This document shows positions 30,307-44,800 of a stretch of 64,000 nt of DNA, piece after piece (positions within the stretch are counted from its first letter, which is position 1; every line of letters starts with the position of its first letter). This DNA comes from Bugula neritina (Eukaryota; Bryozoa; Gymnolaemata; Cheilostomatida; Bugulidae), in NCBI GenBank assembly GCA_964035545.1, contig CAXIUT010000183.1, forward strand, positions 1,426,001-1,490,000, written 5' to 3'. A program made the position numbers and the translations under genes. The notes under the pieces are model-generated. The model made no database searches. It was not told the origin of the DNA and saw only the letters and a list, made by a program, of their open reading frames with translations.

Positions 30307-33300
30307 ACTGCAACATACTGAAATACACTGTAACATACTGAAATATACTGCAACATACTGAAATACACTGCTACATACTGAAATATACTGCAACATACTG
30401 CAACATACTGCAATACACTGTAAAATACTGAAATACACTGCAACACATTGAAATATACTGCAACATAACAAAATATATGGTAAACTACTGAAATAGACTT
30501 TAACACATTGAAAAATACTGCAACATATTGAAATACACTGCAACACATTGAAATACACTGCAACTTACCGAATATATGGTAAACCACTGAAATATACTGT
30601 AACGCATTGAAAAGTACTGCAACATACTGAAATATATTGCGACACATTGCAATAAACTGTAACATACTGAAAAATGCTGTAGCACACTGAAATATACTGC
30701 AATTCACTGAAATATACTGCAACATACTGACATACACCGCAACATCCTACAACATACTGAAATACTTTGTAACATATTGAAATACACTGCAACACATTGA
30801 AATATACTGCAACATAACGAACTATATGCTAACCTACTGAAATATATTTTAACACATTGAAAAATACTGCAACATACTGAAATATATTTTAACACATTGA
30901 AAAATACTGCAACATACTGAAATATACTGTAACACACCGAAATATACTGCAACATACTGAAATACACTGTAACATACTGAAATATACTGCAACATACTGA
31001 AATACACTGCTACATACTGCAACATACTGCAACATACTGCAACATACTGAAATACACTGCAACATACTACAACATACTGAAATACGCTGCAACACATTGA
31101 AATATACTGCAACATACCTAAATATACGGTAACATACCGAAATATACTGTAACGCATTGCAAAATACTGCAACATACTGAAATACACTGCGACACACTGA
31201 AATACGCTGCAAAATACTACAACATACTGAAATAAACTGTAACACATTGAAATACACTGCAATACATTGAAAAATAATGCAATATACTGATATATACTGT
31301 AACACACTGAAATATACTGCAACATACTGAAATACACTGTAACATACTGAAATATACTGTAACATACTGCAACATACTGAAATACACTGTAACATACTGA
31401 AATACACTGCCGCATACTGCAACATATTGAACTACACTGCAACACATTGAAATATACTGCAACATGCCTAAATTTACGGTAATATAATGAAATATACTGT
31501 AACACACCGAAATATACTGCAACATACTGAAATACACTGTAACATACTGAAATATACTGCAACATACTGAAATACACTGCTACATACTGAAGTATACTGC
31601 AACATACTGAAATACACTGAAATACACTGTAACATAATGAAATAAACTGCAACATACTACAACATATTGAAATACACTGCAACACATTGAGATATACTGC
31701 AACATACCTAAATATACGGTAATATACTGAAATATACTGTAACACATTGAAAAAACTGCAACATACTGAAATACACTGCAACACACTGAAATACACCGCA
31801 AAACACTACAACATACTGAAATACTTTGTAACATATTGAAATACACTGCAACATACTACCACATATTGAAATACACTGCAACACATTGAAATGTACTGCA
31901 ACATACCGAAATATATGGTAAACTACTAAAATATAATGTAACACATTGAAAAATACTGCAACATACTGAAATATACTGCGACACCTAGCAATATACTGTA
32001 ACATACTGAAATATGCTCTAGCACACTGAAATACAACGCAACTTACTGAAATATACTGCAACATATTGAAATACACTGCAACACTTTGAAATATACTGCA
32101 ACATACCGAAATATATGGTAAACTACTGCAACATACTACAACATACTGAAATACACTGCAACACATGGAAATATACTGCGACATACCTAAATATACGGTA
32201 ATATACTGAAATATACTGTAACACATTGAAAAATACTGCAACATACTGAAATATACTGTAACACACCGAAATATACTGCAACATACTGAAATACACTGTA
32301 ACATACTGAAATACACTGCTACATACTGAAATATACTGCAACATACTGCAACATACTGAAATACACAGTAACATACTGAAATAAACTGCAACATACTACA
32401 ACATATTGAAATACACTGCAACACATTGAAATATACTGCAACATACCTAAATATACGGTAATATACTGAAATTCACTGTAACGCATTGCAAAATACTGCA
32501 ACATACTGAAATTCACTGCGACACACTGAAATACGCTGCAAAATACTGAAATACACTGTAACATACTGAAATATACTGCAACATACTGAAATACACTGCT
32601 ACATACTGAAATTTACTGCAACATACTGCAACATACTGCAATACACTGTAAAATACTGAAATACACTCCAACATACTACAACATATTGAAATACACTGCA
32701 ACACATTGAAATACACTGCAACTTACCGAATATATGGTAAACTACTGAAATATACTGTAACGCATTGAAAAGTACTGCAACATACTGAAATATATTGCGA
32801 CACATTGCAATAAACTGTAACATACTGAAAAATGCTGTAGCACACTGAAATACACTGCCATTCACTGAAATATACTGCAACATACTGAAATACACCGCAA
32901 CATCCTACAACATACTGAAATACACTGTAACATATTGAAATACACTGCAACACATTGAAATATACTGCAACATAACGAAATATATGGTAAACTACTAAAA
33001 TATATTTTAACACATCGAAAAATACTGCAACATACTGAAATAGATTTTAACACATTGAAAAATACTGCAACATACTGAAATATACTGTAACACACTGAAG
33101 TACACTGCAACTCACTGAAATATACTGCAATATACTGAAATACACTGCAACATCCTACAAAATGCTGAAATACACTGTAACATATTGAAATATACTGCGA
33201 CACCTAGCAATATACTGTAACATACTGAAATATGCTCTAGCACACTGAAATACAATGTAACTCACTGAAATATACTGCAACATACTGAAATACACTGCAA

Positions 33301-36196
33301 CATCCTACAACATGCTGAAATACACTGTAACATATTGAAATACACTGCAACACTTTGAAATATACTGCAACATACCGAAATATATGGTAAACTACTGCAA
33401 CACACTACAACATATTGAAATACACTGCAACACATTGAAATATACTGCAACATACCTAAATATACGGTAATATACTGAAATATACTGTAACACACCGAAA
33501 TATACTGCAACATACTGAAATACACTGTAACATACTGAAATATACTGCAACATACTGAAATACACTGCTACATACTGAAATATACTGCAACATACTGAAA
33601 TATACTGTAACACACTGAAGTACACTGCAACTCACTGAAATATACTGCATTATACTGAAATACACTGCAACATCCTACAAAATGCTGAAATACACTGTAA
33701 CATATTGTAATACACTGCAACACATTGAAATATACTGCAACATACCGAAATATATGGTAAACTACTGAAATATACTGTAACACATTGAAAAAAACTGACA
33801 TACTGAAATATACTGTGACACCTAGCAATATACTGTAACATACTGAAATATGCTCTAGCACACTGAAATACAATGCAACTCACTGAAATATACTGCAACA
33901 TACTGAAATACACTGCAACATCCTACAACATGCTGAAATACACTGTAACATATTGAAATACACTGCAACACTTTGAAATATACTGCAACATACCGAAATA
34001 TATGGTAAACAACTGCAACACACTACAACATATTGAAATACACTGCAACACATTGAAATATACTGCAACATGCCTAAATTTACGGTAATATAATGAAATA
34101 TACTGTAACACACCGAAATATACTGCAACATACTGAAATACACTGTAACATACTGAAATATACTGCAACATACTGAAATACACTGCTACATACTGAAATA
34201 TACTGCAACATACTGCAACATACTGAAATACACTGTAACATAATGAAATAAACTGCAACATACTACAACATATTGAAATACACTGCAACACATTGAAATA
34301 TACTGCAACATACCTAAATATACTGTAACACATTGAAAAAACTGCAACATACTGAAATACACTGCAACACACTGAAATACACCGCAAAATACTACAACAT
34401 ACTGAAATACACTGTAACATATTGAAATCCAGTGCAACACATTGAAATATACTGCAACACAACAAAATATATGGTAAACTAATGAAATATACTGTAACAC
34501 ATTGAAAAATACCGCAACATACTGAAATATACTGCGACACATTGCAATATACTGTAACATACTGAAATATGCTGTAGCACACTGAAATACACTGCAACAT
34601 CCTACAACATACTGAAATACACTGTAACATATTGAAATACACTGCAAGAAATTGAAATAGACTGCAACACAACAAAATATATGGTAAACTACTGAAATAG
34701 ACTTTAACACATTGAAAAATACTGCAACATACAGAAATATACTGTAACACACTGAAATATACTGCAACATACTGAAATACACTGTAACATACTGAAATAC
34801 ACTGCAACACATTGAAATATACTGCAACATAACGAAATATATGGTAAACTACTGAAATATATTTTAACACATCGAAAAATACTGCAACATACTGAAATAG
34901 ATTTTAACACATTGAAAAATACTGCAACATACTGAAATATACTGTAACACACTGAAGTACACTGCAACTCACTGAAATATACTGCAATATACTGAAATAC
35001 ACTGCAACATCCTACAAAATGCTGAAATACACTGTAACATATTGAAATATACTGCGACACCTAGCAATATACTGTAACATACTGAAATATGCTCTAGCAC
35101 ACTGAAATACAATGTAACTCACTGAAATATACTGCAACATACTGAAATACACTGCAACATCCTACAACATGCTGAAATACACTGTAACATATTGAAATAC
35201 ACTGCAACACTTTGAAATATACTGCAACATACCGAAATATATGGTAAACTACTGCAACACACTACAACATATTGAAATACACTGCAACACATTGAAATAT
35301 ACTGCAACATACCTAAATATACGGTAATATACTGAAATATACTGTAACACACCGAAATATACTGCAACATACTGAAATACACTGTAACATACTGAAATAT
35401 ACTGCAACATACTGAAATACACTGCTACATACTGAAATATACTGCAACATACTGAAATATACTGTAACACACTGAAGTACACTGCAACTCACTGAAATAT
35501 ACTGCATTATACTGAAATACACTGCAACATCCTACAAAATGCTGAAATACACTGTAACATATTGTAATACACTGCAACACATTGAAATATACTGCAACAT
35601 ACCGAAATATATGGTAAACTACTGAAATATACTGTAACACATTGAAAAAAACTGACATACTGAAATATACTGCGACACCTAGCAATATACTGTAACATAC
35701 TGAAATATGCTCTAGCACACTGAAATACAATGCAACTCACTGAAATATACTGCAACATACTGAAATACACTGCAACATCCTACAACATGCTGAAATACAC
35801 TGTAACATATTGAAATACACTGCAACACTTTGAAATATACTGCAACATACCGAAATATATGGTAAACAATTGCAACACACTACAACATATTGAAATACAC
35901 TGCAACACATTGAAATATACTGCAACATGCCTAAATTTACGGTATATAATGAAATATACTGTAACACACTGAAATATACTGCAACATACTGAAATACACT
36001 GTAACATACTGAAATATACTGCAACATACTGAAATACACTGCTACATACTGAAATATACTGCAACATACTGCAACATACTGAAATACACTGTAACATAAT
36101 GAAATAAACTGCAACATACTACAACATATTGAAATACACTGCAACACATTGAAATATACTGCAACATACCTAAATATACTGTAACACATTGAAAAA
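30307..36196 (+). repeat. 5,890-bp tandem duplication, copy 1
   Basis: The copy begins near 30,307 and is followed directly by copy 2 at 36,197. Private landmarks include ACTATATGCTAACC near 30,831, four successive B half-units at 31,009-31,050, GCCGCATACTGC near 31,409, ACACATGGAAATA near 32,161, ATATAATGTAACAC near 31,931, CTGTGACACC near 33,814 and GGTATATAATG near 35,941. Each is found again exactly 5,890 bp downstream, and I saw no mismatch in any line compared. Ten bases of landmark deletions within the unit account for 5,900 minus 10. A 1,857-bp tandem is nested in the right half. Confidence 0.88.
31009..31050 (+). repeat. Run of four B half-units (monomer slippage)
   Basis: After CTGCTACATACTG come three successive GCAACATACT half-units without an intervening A half-unit, making four B halves in a row. 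The same run occurs at 36,899, 43,629, 46,087 (with one substitution, ATAATGC) and 53,629, so it is inherited with its HOR. The opposite slip, two A halves in succession, occurs near 5,951-5,980 and 25,626-25,655. Such runs change the A/B parity of the array by half a monomer while keeping the 10-bp register. Confidence 0.8.
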
Positions 36197-36226
36197 ACTG
36201 CAACATACTGAAATACACTGTAACAT
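32940..36226 (+). repeat. 1,857-bp tandem nested in the 5,890-bp unit
   Basis: Positions 32,940-34,370 match 34,797-36,226 at an offset of 1,857, or 1,856 after the one-base deletion in GGTATATAATG near 35,943. Small differences exist, for example CTGTGACACC near 33,814 against CTGCGACACC near 35,671, so this duplication is older than the 5,890-bp one that carries both halves. The same pair recurs at 38,830-42,116 in the second 5,890-bp copy. The period is 1,860 minus one GAAAAAAACTGACAT (2) and one GAAAAAACTG (1). Confidence 0.8.
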
Positions 36227-39200
36227 ACTGAAATATACTGCAACATACTGAAATACACTGCTACATACTGAAATATACTGCAACATACTGCAACATACTG
36301 CAATACACTGTAAAATACTGAAATACACTGCAACACATTGAAATATACTGCAACATAACAAAATATATGGTAAACTACTGAAATAGACTTTAACACATTG
36401 AAAAATACTGCAACATATTGAAATACACTGCAACACATTGAAATACACTGCAACTTACCGAATATATGGTAAACCACTGAAATATACTGTAACGCATTGA
36501 AAAGTACTGCAACATACTGAAATATATTGCGACACATTGCAATAAACTGTAACATACTGAAAAATGCTGTAGCACACTGAAATATACTGCAATTCACTGA
36601 AATATACTGCAACATACTGACATACACCGCAACATCCTACAACATACTGAAATACTTTGTAACATATTGAAATACACTGCAACACATTGAAATATACTGC
36701 AACATAACGAACTATATGCTAACCTACTGAAATATATTTTAACACATTGAAAAATACTGCAACATACTGAAATATATTTTAACACATTGAAAAATACTGC
36801 AACATACTGAAATATACTGTAACACACCGAAATATACTGCAACATACTGAAATACACTGTAACATACTGAAATATACTGCAACATACTGAAATACACTGC
36901 TACATACTGCAACATACTGCAACATACTGCAACATACTGAAATACACTGCAACATACTACAACATACTGAAATACGCTGCAACACATTGAAATATACTGC
37001 AACATACCTAAATATACGGTAACATACCGAAATATACTGTAACGCATTGCAAAATACTGCAACATACTGAAATACACTGCGACACACTGAAATACGCTGC
37101 AAAATACTACAACATACTGAAATAAACTGTAACACATTGAAATACACTGCAATACATTGAAAAATAATGCAATATACTGATATATACTGTAACACACTGA
37201 AATATACTGCAACATACTGAAATACACTGTAACATACTGAAATATACTGTAACATACTGCAACATACTGAAATACACTGTAACATACTGAAATACACTGC
37301 CGCATACTGCAACATATTGAACTACACTGCAACACATTGAAATATACTGCAACATGCCTAAATTTACGGTAATATAATGAAATATACTGTAACACACCGA
37401 AATATACTGCAACATACTGAAATACACTGTAACATACTGAAATATACTGCAACATACTGAAATACACTGCTACATACTGAAGTATACTGCAACATACTGA
37501 AATACACTGAAATACACTGTAACATAATGAAATAAACTGCAACATACTACAACATATTGAAATACACTGCAACACATTGAGATATACTGCAACATACCTA
37601 AATATACGGTAATATACTGAAATATACTGTAACACATTGAAAAAACTGCAACATACTGAAATACACTGCAACACACTGAAATACACCGCAAAACACTACA
37701 ACATACTGAAATACTTTGTAACATATTGAAATACACTGCAACATACTACCACATATTGAAATACACTGCAACACATTGAAATGTACTGCAACATACCGAA
37801 ATATATGGTAAACTACTAAAATATAATGTAACACATTGAAAAATACTGCAACATACTGAAATATACTGCGACACCTAGCAATATACTGTAACATACTGAA
37901 ATATGCTCTAGCACACTGAAATACAACGCAACTTACTGAAATATACTGCAACATATTGAAATACACTGCAACACTTTGAAATATACTGCAACATACCGAA
38001 ATATATGGTAAACTACTGCAACATACTACAACATACTGAAATACACTGCAACACATGGAAATATACTGCGACATACCTAAATATACGGTAATATACTGAA
38101 ATATACTGTAACACATTGAAAAATACTGCAACATACTGAAATATACTGTAACACACCGAAATATACTGCAACATACTGAAATACACTGTAACATACTGAA
38201 ATACACTGCTACATACTGAAATATACTGCAACATACTGCAACATACTGAAATACACAGTAACATACTGAAATAAACTGCAACATACTACAACATATTGAA
38301 ATACACTGCAACACATTGAAATATACTGCAACATACCTAAATATACGGTAATATACTGAAATTCACTGTAACGCATTGCAAAATACTGCAACATACTGAA
38401 ATTCACTGCGACACACTGAAATACGCTGCAAAATACTGAAATACACTGTAACATACTGAAATATACTGCAACATACTGAAATACACTGCTACATACTGAA
38501 ATTTACTGCAACATACTGCAACATACTGCAATACACTGTAAAATACTGAAATACACTCCAACATACTACAACATATTGAAATACACTGCAACACATTGAA
38601 ATACACTGCAACTTACCGAATATATGGTAAACTACTGAAATATACTGTAACGCATTGAAAAGTACTGCAACATACTGAAATATATTGCGACACATTGCAA
38701 TAAACTGTAACATACTGAAAAATGCTGTAGCACACTGAAATACACTGCCATTCACTGAAATATACTGCAACATACTGAAATACACCGCAACATCCTACAA
38801 CATACTGAAATACACTGTAACATATTGAAATACACTGCAACACATTGAAATATACTGCAACATAACGAAATATATGGTAAACTACTAAAATATATTTTAA
38901 CACATCGAAAAATACTGCAACATACTGAAATAGATTTTAACACATTGAAAAATACTGCAACATACTGAAATATACTGTAACACACTGAAGTACACTGCAA
39001 CTCACTGAAATATACTGCAATATACTGAAATACACTGCAACATCCTACAAAATGCTGAAATACACTGTAACATATTGAAATATACTGCGACACCTAGCAA
39101 TATACTGTAACATACTGAAATATGCTCTAGCACACTGAAATACAATGTAACTCACTGAAATATACTGCAACATACTGAAATACACTGCAACATCCTACAA

Positions 39201-42110
39201 CATGCTGAAATACACTGTAACATATTGAAATACACTGCAACACTTTGAAATATACTGCAACATACCGAAATATATGGTAAACTACTGCAACACACTACAA
39301 CATATTGAAATACACTGCAACACATTGAAATATACTGCAACATACCTAAATATACGGTAATATACTGAAATATACTGTAACACACCGAAATATACTGCAA
39401 CATACTGAAATACACTGTAACATACTGAAATATACTGCAACATACTGAAATACACTGCTACATACTGAAATATACTGCAACATACTGAAATATACTGTAA
39501 CACACTGAAGTACACTGCAACTCACTGAAATATACTGCATTATACTGAAATACACTGCAACATCCTACAAAATGCTGAAATACACTGTAACATATTGTAA
39601 TACACTGCAACACATTGAAATATACTGCAACATACCGAAATATATGGTAAACTACTGAAATATACTGTAACACATTGAAAAAAACTGACATACTGAAATA
39701 TACTGTGACACCTAGCAATATACTGTAACATACTGAAATATGCTCTAGCACACTGAAATACAATGCAACTCACTGAAATATACTGCAACATACTGAAATA
39801 CACTGCAACATCCTACAACATGCTGAAATACACTGTAACATATTGAAATACACTGCAACACTTTGAAATATACTGCAACATACCGAAATATATGGTAAAC
39901 AACTGCAACACACTACAACATATTGAAATACACTGCAACACATTGAAATATACTGCAACATGCCTAAATTTACGGTAATATAATGAAATATACTGTAACA
40001 CACCGAAATATACTGCAACATACTGAAATACACTGTAACATACTGAAATATACTGCAACATACTGAAATACACTGCTACATACTGAAATATACTGCAACA
40101 TACTGCAACATACTGAAATACACTGTAACATAATGAAATAAACTGCAACATACTACAACATATTGAAATACACTGCAACACATTGAAATATACTGCAACA
40201 TACCTAAATATACTGTAACACATTGAAAAAACTGCAACATACTGAAATACACTGCAACACACTGAAATACACCGCAAAATACTACAACATACTGAAATAC
40301 ACTGTAACATATTGAAATCCAGTGCAACACATTGAAATATACTGCAACACAACAAAATATATGGTAAACTAATGAAATATACTGTAACACATTGAAAAAT
40401 ACCGCAACATACTGAAATATACTGCGACACATTGCAATATACTGTAACATACTGAAATATGCTGTAGCACACTGAAATACACTGCAACATCCTACAACAT
40501 ACTGAAATACACTGTAACATATTGAAATACACTGCAAGAAATTGAAATAGACTGCAACACAACAAAATATATGGTAAACTACTGAAATAGACTTTAACAC
40601 ATTGAAAAATACTGCAACATACAGAAATATACTGTAACACACTGAAATATACTGCAACATACTGAAATACACTGTAACATACTGAAATACACTGCAACAC
40701 ATTGAAATATACTGCAACATAACGAAATATATGGTAAACTACTGAAATATATTTTAACACATCGAAAAATACTGCAACATACTGAAATAGATTTTAACAC
40801 ATTGAAAAATACTGCAACATACTGAAATATACTGTAACACACTGAAGTACACTGCAACTCACTGAAATATACTGCAATATACTGAAATACACTGCAACAT
40901 CCTACAAAATGCTGAAATACACTGTAACATATTGAAATATACTGCGACACCTAGCAATATACTGTAACATACTGAAATATGCTCTAGCACACTGAAATAC
41001 AATGTAACTCACTGAAATATACTGCAACATACTGAAATACACTGCAACATCCTACAACATGCTGAAATACACTGTAACATATTGAAATACACTGCAACAC
41101 TTTGAAATATACTGCAACATACCGAAATATATGGTAAACTACTGCAACACACTACAACATATTGAAATACACTGCAACACATTGAAATATACTGCAACAT
41201 ACCTAAATATACGGTAATATACTGAAATATACTGTAACACACCGAAATATACTGCAACATACTGAAATACACTGTAACATACTGAAATATACTGCAACAT
41301 ACTGAAATACACTGCTACATACTGAAATATACTGCAACATACTGAAATATACTGTAACACACTGAAGTACACTGCAACTCACTGAAATATACTGCATTAT
41401 ACTGAAATACACTGCAACATCCTACAAAATGCTGAAATACACTGTAACATATTGTAATACACTGCAACACATTGAAATATACTGCAACATACCGAAATAT
41501 ATGGTAAACTACTGAAATATACTGTAACACATTGAAAAAAACTGACATACTGAAATATACTGCGACACCTAGCAATATACTGTAACATACTGAAATATGC
41601 TCTAGCACACTGAAATACAATGCAACTCACTGAAATATACTGCAACATACTGAAATACACTGCAACATCCTACAACATGCTGAAATACACTGTAACATAT
41701 TGAAATACACTGCAACACTTTGAAATATACTGCAACATACCGAAATATATGGTAAACAATTGCAACACACTACAACATATTGAAATACACTGCAACACAT
41801 TGAAATATACTGCAACATGCCTAAATTTACGGTATATAATGAAATATACTGTAACACACTGAAATATACTGCAACATACTGAAATACACTGTAACATACT
41901 GAAATATACTGCAACATACTGAAATACACTGCTACATACTGAAATATACTGCAACATACTGCAACATACTGAAATACACTGTAACATAATGAAATAAACT
42001 GCAACATACTACAACATATTGAAATACACTGCAACACATTGAAATATACTGCAACATACCTAAATATACTGTAACACATTGAAAAAACTGCAACATACTG
42101 AAATACACTG
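36197..42110 (+). repeat. 5,890-bp tandem duplication, copy 2
   Basis: This copy matches copy 1 throughout. The match extends to about 42,110, roughly 24 bp past one full period, which is the homology in which the exchange took place. Beyond that, CAACACACTG at 42,111 replaces TAACATACTG at 36,221. The absence of visible differences in nearly 6 kb of satellite means either a very recent event or an assembly duplication; the sequence alone cannot decide. Confidence 0.88.
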
Positions 42111-44800
42111 CAACACACTGAAATACACCGCAAAATACTACAACATACTGAAATACACTGTAACATATTGAAATCCAGTGCAACACATTGAAATATACTG
42201 CAACATACCGAAGTATATGGTAAACTAATGAAATATACTGTAACACATTGAAAAATACCGCAACATACTGAAATATACTGCGACACATTGCAATATACTG
42301 TAACATACTGAAATATGCTGTAGCACACTGAAATACACTGCAACATCCTACAACATACTGAAATACACTGTAACATATTGAAATACACTGCAAGAAATTG
42401 AAATAGACTGCAACACAACAAAATATATGGTAAACTACTGAAATAGACTTTAACACATTGAAAAATACTGCAACATACAGAAATATACTGTAACACACTG
42501 AAATATACTGCAACATACTGAAATACACTGTAACATACTGAAATATACTGCAACATACTGAAATACACTGCTACATACTGAAATATACTGCAACATACTG
42601 CAACATGCTGCAACATACTGAAATACGCTGTAACATACTGAAATACACTGCAACATACTACAACATATTGAAATACACTGCAACACATTGAAATGTACTG
42701 CAACATACCGAAATATACGGTAATATACTGAAATATACTGTAACACATTGAAAAATACTGCAACATACTGAAATACACTGCAACACACTGAAACACACCG
42801 CAAAAAACTACAACATACTGAAATACACTGTAACATATTAAAACATACTGCAACATACTGCAACATACTGAAATACACTGCAACACACTGAAATATACCG
42901 CAAAATACTACAACATACTGAAATACACTGTAACATATTGAAATACACTGCAACACATTGAAATATACTGCAACATACCGAAATATATGGTTAACTAATG
43001 AAATATACTGTAACACATTGAAAAATACCGCAACATACTGAAATATACTGCGACACATTGCAATATATTGTAACATACTGAAATATGCTGTAGCACACTG
43101 AAATACACTGCAACATCCTACAACATACTGAAATACACTGTAACATATTGAAATACACTGCAACACATTGAAATATACTGCAACATAACAAAATATATGG
43201 TAAACTACTGAAATAGACTTTAACACATTGAAAAATACTGCAACATACTGAAATATACTGTCCCACACTGAAGTATACTGCAACATACTGAAAAATGCTG
43301 TAGCACACTGAAATATACTGCAATTCACTGAAATATACTGCAACATACTGACATACACCGCAACATCCTACAACATACTGAAATACTTTGTAACATATTG
43401 AAATACACTGCAACACATTGAAATATACTGCAACATAACGAACTATATGGTAACCTACTGAAATATATTTTAACACATTGAAAAATACTGCAACATACTG
43501 AAATATATTTTAACACATTGAAAAATACTGCAACATACTGAAATATACTGTAACACACCGAAATATACTGCAACATACTGAAATACACTGTAACATACTG
43601 AAATATACTGCAACATACTGAAATACACTGCTACATACTGCAACATACTGCAACATACTGCAACATACTGAAATACACTGCAACATACTACAACATACTG
43701 AAATACGCTGCAACACATTGAAATATACTGCAACATACCTAAATATACGGTAACATACCGAAATATACTGTAACGCATTGCAAAATACTGCAACATACTG
43801 AAATACACTGCGACACACTGAAATACGCTGCAAAATACTACAACATACTGTAATAAACTGTAACACATTGAAATACACTGCAATACATTGAAAAATAATG
43901 CAATATACTGATATATACTGTAACACACTGAAATATACTGCAACATACTGAAATACACTGTAACATACTGAAATATACTGTAACATACTGCAACATACTG
44001 AAATACACTGTAACATACTGAGATACACTGCCGCATACTGCAACATATTGAACTACACTGCAACACATTGAAATATACTGCAACATGCCTAAATTTACGG
44101 TAATATAATGAAATATACTGTAACACACCGAAATATACTGCAACATACTGAAATACACTGTAACATACTGAAATATACTGCAACATACTGAAATACACTG
44201 CTACATACTGAAGTATACTGCAACATACTGAAATACACTGAAATACACTGTAACATAATGAAATAAACTGCAACATACTACAACATATTGAAATACACTG
44301 CAACACATTGAGATATACTGCAACATACCTAAATATACGGTAATATACTGAAATATACTGTAACACATTGAAAAAACTGCAACATACTGAAATACACTGC
44401 AACACACTGAAATACACCGCAAAACACTACAACATACTGAAGTACTTTGTAACATATTGAAATACACTGCAACATACTACCACATATTGAAATACACTGC
44501 AACACATTGAAATGTACTGCAACATACCGAAATATATGGTAAACTACTAAAATATAATGTAACACATTGAAAAATACTGCAACATACTGAAATATACTGC
44601 GACACCTAGCAATATACTTAACATACTGAAATATGCTCTAGCACACTGAAATACAATGCAACTTACTGAAATATACTGCAACATATTGAAATACACTGCA
44701 ACACTTTGAAATATACTGCAACATACCGAAATATATGGTAAACTACTGCAACATACTACAACATACTGAAATACACTGCAACACATGGAAATATACTGCG
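40691..44800 (+). repeat. 4.1-kb block repeated 10 kb downstream, left copy
   Basis: This segment matches 50,689-54,799 at an offset of 9,998. The offset rises to 9,999 after a one-base deletion near 41,834 and to 10,000 after another near 44,619 (ATACTTAACAT for ATACTGTAACAT). It straddles the end of the second 5,890-bp copy and the first 2,458-bp copy. It therefore joins material of two different local tandems, and the junction near 42,110 is shared by both copies in part. Confidence 0.78.

Noticed and set aside
41627-42886. 419-residue minus-strand open reading frame, the longest in the window, and similar frames at 51,668-52,885, 7,786-8,988 and 28,356-29,498
   Set aside because: It is a 20-residue periodic translation of the satellite. 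The minus-strand consensus has no stop in any frame, overlapping frames are equally open, frames start and stop at variant monomers, and there is no promoter or splice context. Not a gene.
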